NCBI RefSeq assembly: GCF_019578655.1
Contig: NC_063261.1
Location: 12,948,216-13,012,215, forward strand
DNA: 64,000 nucleotides
From: Ricinus communis
Taxonomy: Eukaryota > Streptophyta > Magnoliopsida > Malpighiales > Euphorbiaceae
Direction of reading: 5' to 3'
Shown: one piece after another, positions 25,236 to 36,851 of the stretch
Numbering within the stretch: position 1 is the stretch's first letter
Layout of the letters: every line of letters starts with the position of its first letter
The notes under the pieces: generated by a model
The model's database searches: none
Told to the model about the DNA's origin: nothing
What the model saw: the letters and a program-made list of their open reading frames with translations, nothing else
Translations under genes and position numbers: made by a program

Positions 25236-25495
25236 GATAAGATAGCTTCTTTCAACAATTCTCACCATTAGTCAATTTTAAAAACACAAATTAAAATTTA
25301 CAATTAAAAAGTCTTAAAAATGTAATCAAATTAATGAAAAAAGTAATTAAAATTAAAATTTTAAATAAGAAATCAGGTACATTTCACTCAAGGATATATT
25401 AAATAAAATATTTTATTATTTGTATATAAATATTATATTATCCTAATATAAAGATTTAAAAAGACACTCTCTATTGATTCGGATCTAATTGAGTT
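25236..25495 (+). repeat. Dispersed direct repeat, left copy
   Basis: Related in the same orientation to 31324-31568. Shared blocks are GATAGCTTCTT, AAAAAGTCTT, ATAATCAAATTAAT or GTAATCAAATTAAT, AAGGATATATTA and CATTGAT or TATTGATTC near the end. The two copies bracket the retrotransposon cluster between them. Confidence 0.6.
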
Positions 25496-25661
25496 ATTTA
25501 GTATTGTCCTTTCTTAAATTGTTTACTTCTAGCAAAATTATTTGTTGGTGAAAAATTTAATAATAAATCTAATATGGCTCAATTTGATCTGAATGAAATA
25601 AACCAATAAGATAATTACTGTTGTTAATGCTTTTATTTAAAAGTTAAGAGATATTCATTTT

Positions 25662-26103
25662 TGATAAATCGGTTAAGGATTAAGCTATCAACAAGATCTC
25701 TTAAAAGCTGATCCGATCTCGGGAATACTTACAAGAATGATTAGAAAATGCCAGACAGGGTTGTCCGATCACTTACTCCAACGATTAAGTTAGTAATTTG
25801 TGAAAGAGTGGCTTAAGTATAATGAGTGTGTAAAGTAGCTTAAATATGGTGTAGTGGTTCCTTATATAGACGTTGATCGTCTTTCTTTCCTACTAGAAGT
25901 ATAACTCCGTAAATGTAGGTCGGCTTAGATATAATAAGACTTGTTCTCTTGGCTGTCTGAAGAGTTCTAGGTCGAGTCAGACTCTTCAAAAAGAGTTCGA
26001 TCATGACCTAGCTTTTAAGGCTCCTAGCTGTAGTGGAATATAGACTTGGTCAATCCCGCCTTTCTTGGGTAATGCCAAGATGGCTTATAATGCTCTGTTA
26101 TCA
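25662..26103 (-). repeat. 3' LTR of a minus-strand Tat-like gypsy element (442 bp)
   Basis: Read on the minus strand it begins TGATAACAGAGCATTATAAG and ends GATTTATCA. It is a diverged copy of the LTR at 13035-13496. Just upstream on the minus strand (plus-strand 26104-26122) lies a purine run, AGAGGGGGGACTAATA, a polypurine tract. That identifies this as the 3' LTR, with the internal region at higher coordinates. Confidence 0.75.
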
Positions 26104-26122
26104 TATTAGTCCCCCCTCTTGC
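26104..26122 (-). promoter_or_regulatory. Polypurine tract of the minus-strand gypsy element
   Basis: A run of G residues in purine context (plus-strand CCCCCCTCTTGC) directly abuts the LTR, the expected position for plus-strand DNA priming in reverse transcription. Confidence 0.65.
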
Positions 26123-26440
26123 TTGAGAGTATTTTCTATTTATCTTTTTGTTCATACTCTGTAATCCTTGTTTTTTAACGAGCTTGGCATTTTCTAATGG
26201 TCGTGATAATAGAATGTTGCATTGCACTTAATCAGGTCTATAACAAGAGGTAAGCTCGGCCATAATGTTTGAATTTTAAAAATTCGTTGATGCCCGACAT
26301 GCCCACTGATGTTTCGTAAATTGTGTCCATCATTATGATAACTGTTTACCATTTATATCCTGTCGAATGACAGTTATATCCTCATTCTTTAAAATGTTCC
26401 AACATAACATGTAGTGGCATTTTGGTTATTTTTTAAACTC

Positions 26441-26446
26441 TATAAA
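26441..26446 (+). promoter_or_regulatory. TATA box upstream of the antisense ORF
   Basis: TATAAA lies about 200 bases before the decayed antisense ORF, in a leader rich in CT. It is on the strand opposite to the retrotransposon itself. Confidence 0.45.
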
Positions 26447-26639
26447 TTCCTCTTTCACTCACTTCTTGCTACTTTTGCTATTTTTGTGCATTTCATCTCT
26501 TTGCTCTCCATTGTCTATGCGTTGGGTGCTAGTTCTTAGTTTCTTCTATCTTCGACTTTATGTTCTTCGTGAGATCATCTGTCAGTAGTAAGTTTTTTTG
26601 ATTTTTTTTTTACTTTTTTCTTCTTTTTTTTCTTTTTTA

Positions 26640-27220
26640 TGGAACCTTCTCACTGAACTCCAACCCAATCCTAGCTTATGAGTCCCTTCATGAGGAGGGA
26701 CTTGCCTAGAATCATTCTGAGAACGTTTTTGTGGACTTAGAGAGTAGAGATACACATTCTTCCCATTAGGAAGAGGTCGAGAGTTCTGAATTGTCATTTA
26801 TAACTGATGAAAATGACCATCATTTATACCCATCTAAAATGAACCTTGCTCGTTCGGACCAAATCAAAGATCGGTATAAGATACCTCCCGAGTTTGTCTT
26901 AAAAGAGTGTCCTACACACTTTTTGGGTAATAGTACCCCTAAGGCAAACCACATCATTTTATACAAGGAACATTTAAAAACTGGTCTCAGATTGCCTTTG
27001 GATCCCTTTATTAAGGCAGTCTTTCTTTTATCATTTTCGATCTCTTCGACCTATAACCCATCATCGTACAAATCCATGAAGATTTTTGGCTTCATCATCT
27101 ATAACCTTCCAATCCATCCTAAAAGAATATTTTGGACCACCATACGAACTTGGTCCTTTTCAGAAGACTTATTTTTCATTAATCCAGCCTTATTCCTCCA
27201 TTTGGCTTTTGCTTGGTAGA
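26640..27220 (+). pseudogene. Antisense ORF of a Tat-like retrotransposon ('transposase, gypsy type' family)
   Basis: The longest open stretch is 26791-27219. It holds YKIPPEFVLKECPTHFLG and HLKTGLRLPLDPFIKAVFLL, which resemble the plant family known as putative gypsy-type transposase (Pfam PF04195 as I recall). In-frame stops (for example TAG before 26791) and frameshifts show decay. It runs opposite to the LTR and polypurine tract at 25662-26122 and lies between them and the lost pol region. That is the place where Tat-lineage elements are known to carry an extra ORF in antisense. A host gene is unlikely. Confidence 0.65.
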
Positions 27221-28097
27221 CTTGAGATCCCTGATCGACACTTCCAAATGAGTATTATGATCTTATTATTTGATAAAAGAATTACATAAATCACGTTATT
27301 CAGCTTTGACAGATTTTTCAGACCATGGTACAAGTTTACAGCGGATCCTTCAAAAGATAACACAAATAGCTTGACAATTTGTATCATGCTCAGCTAAGTA
27401 GTTCCCGTAATTGTTACATATTTCTTCAGATGAACTTTTGAATCATCAGTCCCGTTAAACTTTTGAATTTCGTAGACAACTTGTCCTCACCTGTCAAAAC
27501 TAGCTCCTTGAAATCATAGGTAGGGTCCAAACCTTTAATTTCTAATATGCCTTACATTTTATCAAGCCTAATGCTCAAGCCACTCATAGCTTCAATGGTG
27601 GCAAGGGCGGTCTCCCTCTGAGCCTAGTCTACCATAAACTCATCAAAGTCCCAAAAATCTCAAGGCACTCCCCTTCTAGTTGGGTCTTTAGCATTATTAT
27701 TAGCAGTGGCAGTAGTAGCAGCTATAGTGGCAGCAATAGTTTTAACGGTGACTGCAATTGGATCAACAACAACAAGGGGATTAGCTGGTGCAGTGGGAGC
27801 AATAGGTGGGGCTTGATTTGCAGCCATCCCAACCAAGAGTTGTTAGAGCTCTTCTTGAATCACACCCCTCAAATAATCAATGATAGCGTTCTTAAAAATC
27901 TCAATGTCTTCCTTATTAGCTCTCTCGTTGGCCATTTTAGATGTAACTTGGCGTCTTGATCTTTCAAGATGCTCTAACACAACTCGAATTCTCAAAGAAA
28001 TAGGTGCTCTTTCCAACCTCCCACTATCTTGCCTCTTCCAACCCACAAGAGAATCTATATGGCTAAAAAATGTGGAATCAAGTATACTAAATAACAC
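27190..28097 (-). pseudogene. Ty3/gypsy gag relic (minus strand)
   Basis: Read on the minus strand from 28097 there is a charged N-terminal segment containing RRQVTSKMANERANKEDIE, then an Ala/Thr/Pro-rich stretch over about 27690-27830. A Gag core follows near 27480-27250 with KFNGTDDSKVHLKKYV and FEGSAVNLYHGL, resembling the Retrotrans_gag domain of plant gypsy elements. Stops and frameshifts break the frame. It directly follows the LTR at 28071-30054 on the same strand, as gag follows a 5' LTR. It ends abruptly near 27230, next to the antisense ORF of a different element. Confidence 0.65.
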
Positions 28098-30054
28098 ATA
28101 AAGTTCACTTAAGTTTAGCCCATTTTTTATTAAGCACAGTCCACATTAAGGTTGTTAATCTAGCTTGCTAGTTAATTATGTACAAGTCCTTCCTAGTCTA
28201 CCCAATTACAAGTTATATTTTATCAAGCTTTTAATCCTAGGTGGACTACTTATTATAATAAGGCCCATTTGTGTGACCTAATTCTAATATGGCCCAACCC
28301 TAACTAAAACATGGTGAAGCCCACTAAGTCTATTTTAATTTTAGAACTTAAGCTCAATTAATATTGATTAGCTTAATGGACTACAGTCTTCATGTTAGGT
28401 CCAATTTTAACATGAAGTCTATGTCTCCATTTTTAATCAAGCCGTCATGTTAAAGTTATTTAACTTATATTAAACTAAGAAATGAACAAAAATAAAGTGC
28501 AGAAAGTAAATCTAACTATTGCAACCTGACCTACATAAGAATTATAAAGAAAAGCCCTAAACTAATTTACAGTACATAAAATCACCAAAAATACATCAAA
28601 AACTTGTAAAAAACTAAAAATCAGGGCAAAAGGGAGCTAGGTCGATTGGCTATAGGCATAAAGCCGATCGACTATAGGAATAGAGTCGTTGGCTCTGCAC
28701 TGAGTCGACCGGATTTGGGGACTTCTCGAGGCTGGTTTGTACGATTTCTTTACAATTCTCACGTCCCATATCCAATTTCACATGCATAAAAGGTAAAAAA
28801 AATAATTAGAACACGAAAGAAACAAAATAAAGAAAAATAAATAACATCATATTAAACTAGAAATCTTAAGAATCTAAAAATACAATGGACAAGCATGGCA
28901 GATTAATCATATAACCGTAATAAAGTAGTCTGATTACAAATAAAAAAAATGCAAATCTAATCATATAATCCTAATCATATTCAAAATCTAAAAGGAGACA
29001 TATTATCATATTCAAAACCCTAGTGCTCTTATTATCAGATTCCAAAACCCAATAAATTAGTAACATACTAATTCATAAAAAAAATCCTAATCTAATCACA
29101 TCAACAATGAAAATAAGATAGAAAAGAAACTCTAATTATGTTTTTAAGAAAAAAACATAAAGAATAAGAAAACCGATTTAATCGGAGAGTGATGTTGATG
29201 ATGATGGATGAATGTTGGGAAACTCTCAGGTTATCACTGTAGTGGATTGTTTTGCGAGTCTCAAGAGATGATGAAGTGGTTGAGTCAAAGATCAGTTGGG
29301 AATCTAGTGTTGGATGAGGTATTAAGAAAGCTGCTTTTGTATCAAAAGAGTTTCCAAATTTGAGTTCTTTCTTAATGACCTTTGTCCTTCAGTTACCAAA
29401 AAGCCTTTTGCTTAATAATGAATATAAGTTTTCAACCCACAGTATTCCAATTGATGTTGTTACCCTCTGTTGTTGTTGTCAGCCCTAAACTCCAGGCTAT
29501 CACTTTCTATTTATAGAGGTAGGTTTTCAAGAAAATCCTAGAGGAACAGATAGACTTCAATTTTATTTTAATTTTTTTTAAAGAATCAAAATATCTAATA
29601 CAATAATTTAAATCTTGAAAATCTAAATAAATATCATTAAAATCCATTAATTATCATCAAATACCTTCTAGAATCTGTATTTGGATGTAAGTGTCAAAAG
29701 AAATGACATCGAACCAAAAAAATCTAAATCAGCACTGTATAGAGCCGGTAGGCTCTAGGTAGAGCAATTGGCTCTACCTAAAGCTGATTGGCTCTAAATT
29801 GGAGAAGTTTGTAAAAATTTTACTTTTTAGTCCCTAAACTTGTAAAATTCATCGTTTTGACCCTCAAATTTTATTTTTCTTGACAATTAACTACAAATTG
29901 ATTTCAAAAAAGTAAATTTTCTTGGATTAACATCAATCCTAACCTCAGAGTCGCCCATCATTCATTTTTCAAGACCCAAGAAGGTAGTAACTGTCATCAT
30001 ATAGGATTTTTCGTAATTTCTTCAATATTTGGATCCGAAAAATGGATGCTAACA
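28071..30054 (-). repeat. Large LTR (about 1.98 kb) of a gypsy-type element, minus strand
   Basis: Read on the minus strand it starts TGTTAGCATCCATTTTTCGG and appears to end TTGATTCCACA. It is a diverged inverted copy of 43265-45030. The two share the start region, the segment around CTCATGAGACTC or CTTGAGACTCGC, the ACTGTAGTCCATTA block, and clusters of GCCGATCGGCTC-like repeats (here at 28637-28710 and 29735-29795). The 28071 end is inferred. gag-like sequence follows, making this a 5' LTR. Confidence 0.65.
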
Positions 30055-30379
30055 GCTAAGAAGAAGAAGTTGAGTGAAATATGGACGTGGAAAGTGAAAA
30101 GTATCCGCACTTGCTCTTAAGACGAGGAGTTATTTGAAGACCAAGCCAAGAATGAATGATACTCTAGAATTGTTCTACAAGCTATAAAGTCTATAAGCAG
30201 GAAAAGAACTCATAATGAGCAAACTCCAACCAGCCGATCAATCAAATATCAAAACAAAACAAACTCAGAGTCTATAGACTTTATCTTTATCTTTAAATTG
30301 TTAATCCTAGTTTGTAGTTTATAACACGTTTCAAACATTAGCAATCAATAGTGATCTTATAAGTTTTTTATTTTATGCA

Positions 30380-30770
30380 ATCAAATTCTTCAAGCTTTTT
30401 GGGTAATGTTTTATCATTACAATTATTGCAATTAAGTTCTTATCTCATATTTCATATCCATTGCTAAGCTTACAATAATTTAGCTTTTAGCTTTATTTCT
30501 TAAGCTCATTTTCACATTCCCAACTTATTAATTACACATTCGTAGCTCATTATCATATCTTTATTTTATTTATTGCATGTTTGCAACTTAATTTTACATC
30601 TTTAGATGATTAATTGCTTATCTTTTAGCTTATTAATTAATTTTGCATAGTGATTTAATAAAATTGCATCAACTTAGCTAAGAATCCAAGTTATTTTAGG
30701 TCTCTTTATACCTGCACAATCATCTAGATTAGAAGTCAAAATGGTCGTGCATTTATATTTATTGCATTAA
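30380..30770 (-). repeat. Dispersed repeat with recurrent TTAGCTCA motifs, copy 2
   Basis: This is the inverted relative of 3770-4140, with shared block order including CATAGTGATTTAATAAAATT and repeated TTAGCTTATT or TAGCTCATT motifs. No coding sequence. Confidence 0.5.
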
Positions 30771-31323
30771 TTATATTTATTTAAGATAATCAGCCTCTGG
30801 CACACTCAACACTTAATTACATGCGAAAATATCGAATTACTTGCAAACAACTTACTTTGAACCATTCAATTAAATTTATAAGTTATTAACTTATACCAAT
30901 AGTGCTACTACATGTTCTAAATAGACTATTTTGCACTAATTTTAATTTAAATTGATAGTTTTTTTTTAGAGATTGAATTATAATGCAAAAGATACATTTT
31001 TTTTTTGCATATAATTAATCAAATATACTAAAATATTCAGAAAGCTATAAATTCTAATTTAATACTGGACGACTCCCCTTGCATTTTAATAATTAATAAA
31101 AGGGGTGACATATAATTTTAATTGGAGAAGATTTTATATCAATCAATTAATTTAACTTAGCATTCATATAATAGCAAGAACACGATGAACATCAAACTTA
31201 AATTTATTCATTGTAACTCTTAAACATATTAATTTAAAAAATATTTGAAAATAAAATAACAAAGAAAGATAAATCTTTTATTATTTATCTTGTGTTACAC
31301 TTAGTTGTTTGGCTTAGATTATA

Positions 31324-31568
31324 AGATAGCTTCTTAAATAATTTTCGTAATTAGTCATCTTGAAAACATAAATGAGTATCTAAAATTAAAAAGTCTTGAA
31401 AATATAATCAAATTAATAAAAAAATATTAAATTTAAATTTTAACTATATAGACCTTGCATATCCTTCAAAGGATATATTAGGTAAAATATTTTACTATTA
31501 TAAAAATACAATATTTCTCATATTTAATGACTTAAAAAGACTAAAAAGTCTCCATTGATCTGGATTTT
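31324..31568 (+). repeat. Dispersed direct repeat, right copy
   Basis: Same-orientation relative of 25236-25495, about 6.1 kb away. Confidence 0.6.
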
Positions 31569-32276
31569 TTTAGGTCGTACTCATTTGAATAATTTTTTTT
31601 TTCTGATTCTTGAGGAAAATGAAAGTTATTTATTTTCATAAAGATTTTATAAAATTTATAAGACATATTTACTTGTTATTATATAAAAAATTATATTATT
31701 ATTGGATAACATTTTAAATTTAAAGAATAAACTTAAAATAAACAAGTAAAAGATTTCTACTTTTATTTGAAAACATTATATATAAAAATATAAAAATCAT
31801 ATTAAAAATTTATTTTCTAAAATTTAATTTTAATTTAAGAAATATAGGAAAATTGATTTTATTTTCATTAAAAAAATAGTATAACGACATACATAATTCT
31901 ATTTTTTTATTTCATTTATTCTTAGAAAATCAATCTACTCTGTATAAACACACTCTTAACATTTTAAAAGTCTTTATCAAAATCAAATAATTACAATCAT
32001 TAATGTAAATGATTGTTCTCATGATTGCTCTGTGAAAATTATCTGTCATAATGATGCAAAATTATTAGGAAATATTTAAAACAAAATTTGTTCCCCAAAT
32101 GATTTAACGTAGATAATGTGAGACAACTGACAACTATATGATTACTTTCTTTTTATCTTGTTAGATAATTTTTCATTTTTTATTTTATTAATTATTAATC
32201 ATTTATCTACTGTAAAACTATTATTATTATTTTAATTATAAAATTATATTTATAAAAATAATTTAATATTTTTTTA
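31569..32276. other. AT-rich non-coding spacer
   Basis: No gene is seen. The last ~60 bases before 32277 belong to the AT-rich element continued at 36852. Confidence 0.4.
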
Positions 32277-32281
32277 GTCTT

Positions 32282-32459
32282 TATTGTAGAATAATCTAGA
32301 ATATGGAGTATTTAATAGAAAATAGAGTGTAATTAACTAGAGATAATTCTAGAGATTAGAATATTCTAGAATAAAAACTTCTCCAATTGTATATATATTT
32401 ATATACTTCCATTATCAATAGAAAACACAACAATTTCATATTTATTTTCTACTTTTACA
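32282..32459 (+). repeat. 5' LTR of the copia element (178 bp)
   Basis: Begins TATTGTAGAATAATC (the expected TG start has mutated to TA) and ends CTTTTACA. Confidence 0.92.
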
Positions 32460-32472
32460 TGGTATCGGAGCC
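32460..32472 (+). promoter_or_regulatory. Primer-binding site (initiator tRNA-Met type)
   Basis: TGGTATCGGAGCC directly abuts the 5' LTR. It departs by one base from the common TGGTATCAGAGCC of plant copia elements. Confidence 0.9.
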
Positions 32473-32660
32473 TAATCTGATTATCTGATCCTCCTTTGCT
32501 TCAGATTGACCAAGTGAGCAATCATTTGTTAAAAATAATTTTCTACCCTAGTGAGCAATACTGTGAGATTCTTATGGCATTTCTTGCTTTGTTGCCCGTG
32601 TCTTTGTTATTTGGACACTGCTCTTATCCATTTTGTTCTCTGCTGCCTACTGTTGCAATC

Positions 32661-35600
32661 ATGAATGGTACCAAATCAGTTTCTATCACTACTGATATCA
32701 TTCAGGCAATGACAAAAATTACGGATCAAAAATTAAATTGGTCCAATTTTCGTGGATGGAGCAAGACTGTACGTGTGTATTTACGAAGCATCAACAAGGC
32801 TTATCACCTAACAGATAATCCTCCAGATGACAATACTAAGGAAGTTTGGTCAACAGATGATGCTCGCATATTCTTACAGCTGAGGAACTCAATTGACGGT
32901 GAAATACTTCCTCTCATTAATCACTGTGAGTATGTTAAGGAATTAATGGATTATCTAGATTTTATGTATTCGGGTAAAGGCAATATCTCTCGTATTTATG
33001 ATGTGTGCTGGAGCTTTCATCGTACTGAACAACAAGATCAATCTCTCACTGCTTATTTTATGAACTTTAAGCGTACTTATGAGGAGCTTAATATTTTATT
33101 GCCCTTTAGTCCTGACGTGACAGTCCAACAGGCTCAACGAGAACAAATAGCTGTAATGAGTTTTCTTGCTAGTTTTCGTCCTGAATTTGAGTCGGTAAAA
33201 TCTTAAATTCTTTCCAGTCCCCAAATTCCAATGTTGCAGGAGACTTTTAGTAGGGTTGTCCGCAATGAATCAATCCCATCAGTTGCTCCATTTCAGCCGA
33301 CTAATGCCCTTATCAGTCGAAATATTGATTCTGGGCATTTCAGTAGGAACATTAATAAAGGGGGAAGTTCAAGTAATCGGGTTGTCTGCTACTATTGTCA
33401 TGAGCCCGGACACACAAAACGAACTTGCAAGAAATTGCAAAATAGGCTTCGAAGGAATCCGTCTGCGCATATTGCAGCTACTACATCTCCTTCTTCTCAA
33501 CCAACTGATAAGACAATCATGGTTTTTGCAGATGAATATGCTAAATTCTCTCAACATCAAGAGACATTCAGGTCCCCCCCGCAGCCTATCACAACTATTG
33601 CCGACTTAGGTAATCCAAGTCAATGTCTTCTTTCCTCTTCATCAAAATGGGTCATTGATTCTGGTGCTACAGATCATATAACAGGTAACCCCAATCTATT
33701 TTCCTCTTTTCAACCACATTCCTCTTCTAGCACTGTTAGTTTAGCAGATAGATCGCCCTGGCTCAGGCACTATTAATGCAACTTCATCCCTTTCTTTATC
33801 ATTTATTTTACATCTTCCACAATTTTCCTTCAACTTAATCTCTGTTAGCAAACTTATTCGAGCATTAAATTGTTGTATCTCATTTTTTCCTGACTACTGT
33901 CTTTTTCAGGATCTTATGACGAAGAAGACTATTGGTAGAGGAGATGAGTCAGGAGGACTATACATATTGGATACTCAGGTGCCTAAACCCATTGCATGTT
34001 CTAGTGCCCTCAGTCCGTTCGATATTCACTGTCGATTGGGTCATCCATCACTTCTGCTACTTAAACAGTTATATATCTACTTTAAATTGTGAATCTTGTC
34101 AGTTTGCCAAACATCATCGTGTGTTTTCAAGTCCAAGAGTCAATAAACGGGCTAGTAGTCCTTTTGAGTTAGTTCATTCTGACATTTGGGGTCTTTGTTT
34201 TATAGTATCTAAAACTGGATTTCGTTATTTTATCACTTTTATCGATGATTATTCTCGTGTTACTTGGCTTTATTTAATGAAAAATCGTTCTGAGTTATTT
34301 TCACATTTTTCTAATTTTTGTGCTGAAATTAAAACACAATTTAATCTTTCTATGCTTAACTTAAGAAGTGACACTGCAAAAGAATACTTATCCCACTATT
34401 TTCAAACTTACATGACTCAAAATAGTAATCTTCATCAAACTTCTTGTGTTGATACACCTTCTCAGAATGGTGTAGTTGAAAGAAAAAATAGGCACCTCCT
34501 TGAAATAGTTAGAGCTCTTCTATTTCAGATGCAAGTTCCTAAATCATTCTAGGCTGATGCGGTTTCAACCGCTTGTTTCTTAATCAATCGTATGCCATCT
34601 TTTGTCCTTCATGGTAAGCCTCCTTATAGTATTCTGTTTCCTAATAAACCTTTATTTCCTATCGAACCACGGATCTTTGGGTGTACATGTTTTGTCAGAG
34701 ATGTCCATCCTCATGTTACAAAATTAGTTCCTAAGTCTCTTAAGTGTATCTTTCTTGGTTATTCTTGTCTTCAGAAGGGATATCGTTGTTATTATCCTGA
34801 TCTTAATCGATACTTGGTATCTACTGATGTTACTTTTGGCTTTTCCTCAGATCTCCTTCTTCAGAACAAGCTGAAGGTGATGATTGGTTGATTTGTACGA
34901 CTACCAGCATAGTAGCTGCAGACTCCAATCCACCACAAATTCAGCAACCACCTATTCACCATGTCTATTCCAAAAGGCCGGTTTCCAGCGATTCATGTCT
35001 TGTACCTATGGCCTCTTCATCATTAGATCCTTCTCCCGACTTGGACCTTCCTATTGCCATTCGGAAAGGTAAACGTCAGTGCACTTACCCCATTTCTTCT
35101 TTTGTATCTTATGATCATTTGTCACCTTCTTCCTATTCTTTTATTGCCTCCATCGATTCCATCATTATTCCCAAAACAGTGCATGAGGCTTTATCTCACT
35201 CTGGTTGGCGCCACGCCATGATAGAAGTTACCTGCAGGCAAAAGGTGATCAGATGTAAATGGGTATTTACCATCAAAGTTAATCCGGATGGGTCAGTGGC
35301 TCGCCTCAAAGCCCGCTTAGTAGCAAAAGGCTATGCTCAGACTTATGGAGTGGATTGTTTTGATACTTTCTCTCCTGTTGCTAAAATGGCATCTGTTCGG
35401 ATTTTCATCTCTCTGGCCGCTACACATGACTGGTCATTACATCAACTGGATATTAAAAATGTCTTTCTTCATGGTGATCTTAAGGAAGAAGTTTACATGG
35501 AGCAACCACCTGGATTTGTTGCTCAGGGGGAGTCTGGGAAGGTATGTCATCTTCACAAATCATTATATGGGTTGAAACAAAGCCCGCGAGCTTGGTTTGG

Positions 35601-36653
35601 AAAATTCAGTGAAGCTGTTGAGACATATGGGATGAGAAAATGCAAATCTAATCACTCGGTTTTCTATAAACACTCGGAATCTGGCATCATTCTGTTAGTG
35701 GTATATGTGGATGATATTGTAATCACTGGGAGTGATTCTACGGGCATTTCATCACTTAAGTCCTTCCTTCATTCCCAGTTTCACACAGTTATGGGAAATA
35801 TGAAATATTTTTTGGGTGTTGAGATAATGAGAAGCAAGAAAGGTATTTTTCTGTCCCAGCGAAAATATGTCCTTGATTTACTACAAGAAATGGGAAAACT
35901 AGGAGCAAAACCGTGCAATGCACCAATGCATCCTAATATGAAATTTACAGAAGATAGTGAATTATTTGAGCATCCTGAGAGATATAGACGGCTAGTTGGG
36001 AAGTTAAATTACCTTACAATAACTCGACCTGATATTGCCTATTCAGTTATTGTTGTTAGTCAATTTATGGCAGCTTCAACAGTTCATCATTGGACAGCCT
36101 TAAAACAAATATTGTGTTATCTAAAAGGAGCTCAAGAACGAGGAATTCTCTATCAAAATCATGGGCACACTCAAATCGAATGCTTCTCGGATGCAGATTG
36201 AGCAGGTTTAAAAATGGACAGAAGATCCACTATAGGCTATTGTGTTTTTCTTAGAGGGAATCTACTCTCATGGAAAAGCAAGAAGCAAAATGTTGTATCC
36301 CGATCAAGCGCGGAGTCAGAATACAGAGCTATGGTAAAGCAACATGTGAAATTATATGGATATACCAACTTCTGATGGAAATTGGTATAAAAATATCTTT
36401 GCCGGCAAAACTTTGGTGTGATAATAAAGTTGCACTTCACATTGCTGCTAATCTAGTGTTTCATGAGCGAACAGAACACATCGAGATTGATTGTCACTTT
36501 GTTCGTGAAAAACTACAACAGGGTCTAATCACTATTAGTTATGTGAAGACAGGAGAACAGATAGGGGATATATTTATGAAAGCTTTGAATGGAGTTAGAG
36601 TGGACTACTTTTGTAACAAGCTGGGCATGATTGATATCTATGCTCCAGCTTGA
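32661..36653 (+). pseudogene. copia gag-pol, interrupted by stops and frameshifts
   Basis: The Gag domain starts plausibly at MNGTKSV (32661). The zinc knuckle CYYCHEPGHTKRTC is at 33387-33428, and the protease motif WVIDSGATDHITG near 33648. The GAG-preintegrase and integrase region follows, with GHPSLLLLKQL, CESCQFAKHH, FIDDYSRVTWLY and NGVVERKNRHLLE. Reverse transcriptase has YVDD at 35704-35715. RNase H holds [12 protein letters not shown]. Lesions I see are a stop at 33204-33206, a frameshift near 33755-33768, another near 34080, a stop at 34550-34552, a frameshift near 34880, a stop at 36199-36201 (after SDAD, where Trp is usual), and a frameshift near 36340. The element is therefore not autonomous. 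Confidence 0.9.
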
Positions 36654-36660
36654 GGGGGAG
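36651..36660 (+). promoter_or_regulatory. Polypurine tract of the copia element
   Basis: TGAGGGGGAG immediately precedes the 3' LTR, just after the pol stop codon. Confidence 0.88.
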
Positions 36661-36846
36661 TGTTGTAGAATAATCTAGAATATTATAGAATATGGAGTAA
36701 TTAATAGAAGATAGAGTGTAATTAATTAGAGATAATTCTAGAGATTAGAATATTCTAGAATAAAAACTTCTCCAATTGTATATATATATATACTTCCATG
36801 ATCAATAGAAAACACAACAATTTCATATTTATTTTCTACTTTTACA
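36661..36846 (+). repeat. 3' LTR of the copia element (186 bp)
   Basis: Begins TGTTGTAGAATAATC and ends CTTTTACA. It has an extra ATTATAGAAT-like segment near its start relative to the 5' LTR. Confidence 0.92.
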
Positions 36847-36851
36847 GTCTT

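Larger units (their letters stand above)
32282..36846 (+). mobile_element. Complete Ty1/copia LTR retrotransposon, 4565 bp, mutated
   Basis: The 5' LTR is 32282-32459 and the 3' LTR 36661-36846. They differ by a few substitutions and a 10-base indel, among other small changes. The target-site duplication is GTCTT at 32277-32281 and 36847-36851. The primer-binding site TGGTATCGGAGCC starts at 32460, close to the initiator-tRNA-Met type. The polypurine tract TGAGGGGGAG lies at 36651-36660. The order Gag, protease, integrase, reverse transcriptase, RNase H is that of copia. It has inserted into the AT-rich dispersed element. Confidence 0.95.

Noticed and set aside
26791..27219. A 142-codon ORF that might be taken for a host gene
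   Set aside because: It resembles the gypsy-type transposase family, is preceded by in-frame stops, and lies in antisense next to an LTR and polypurine tract.
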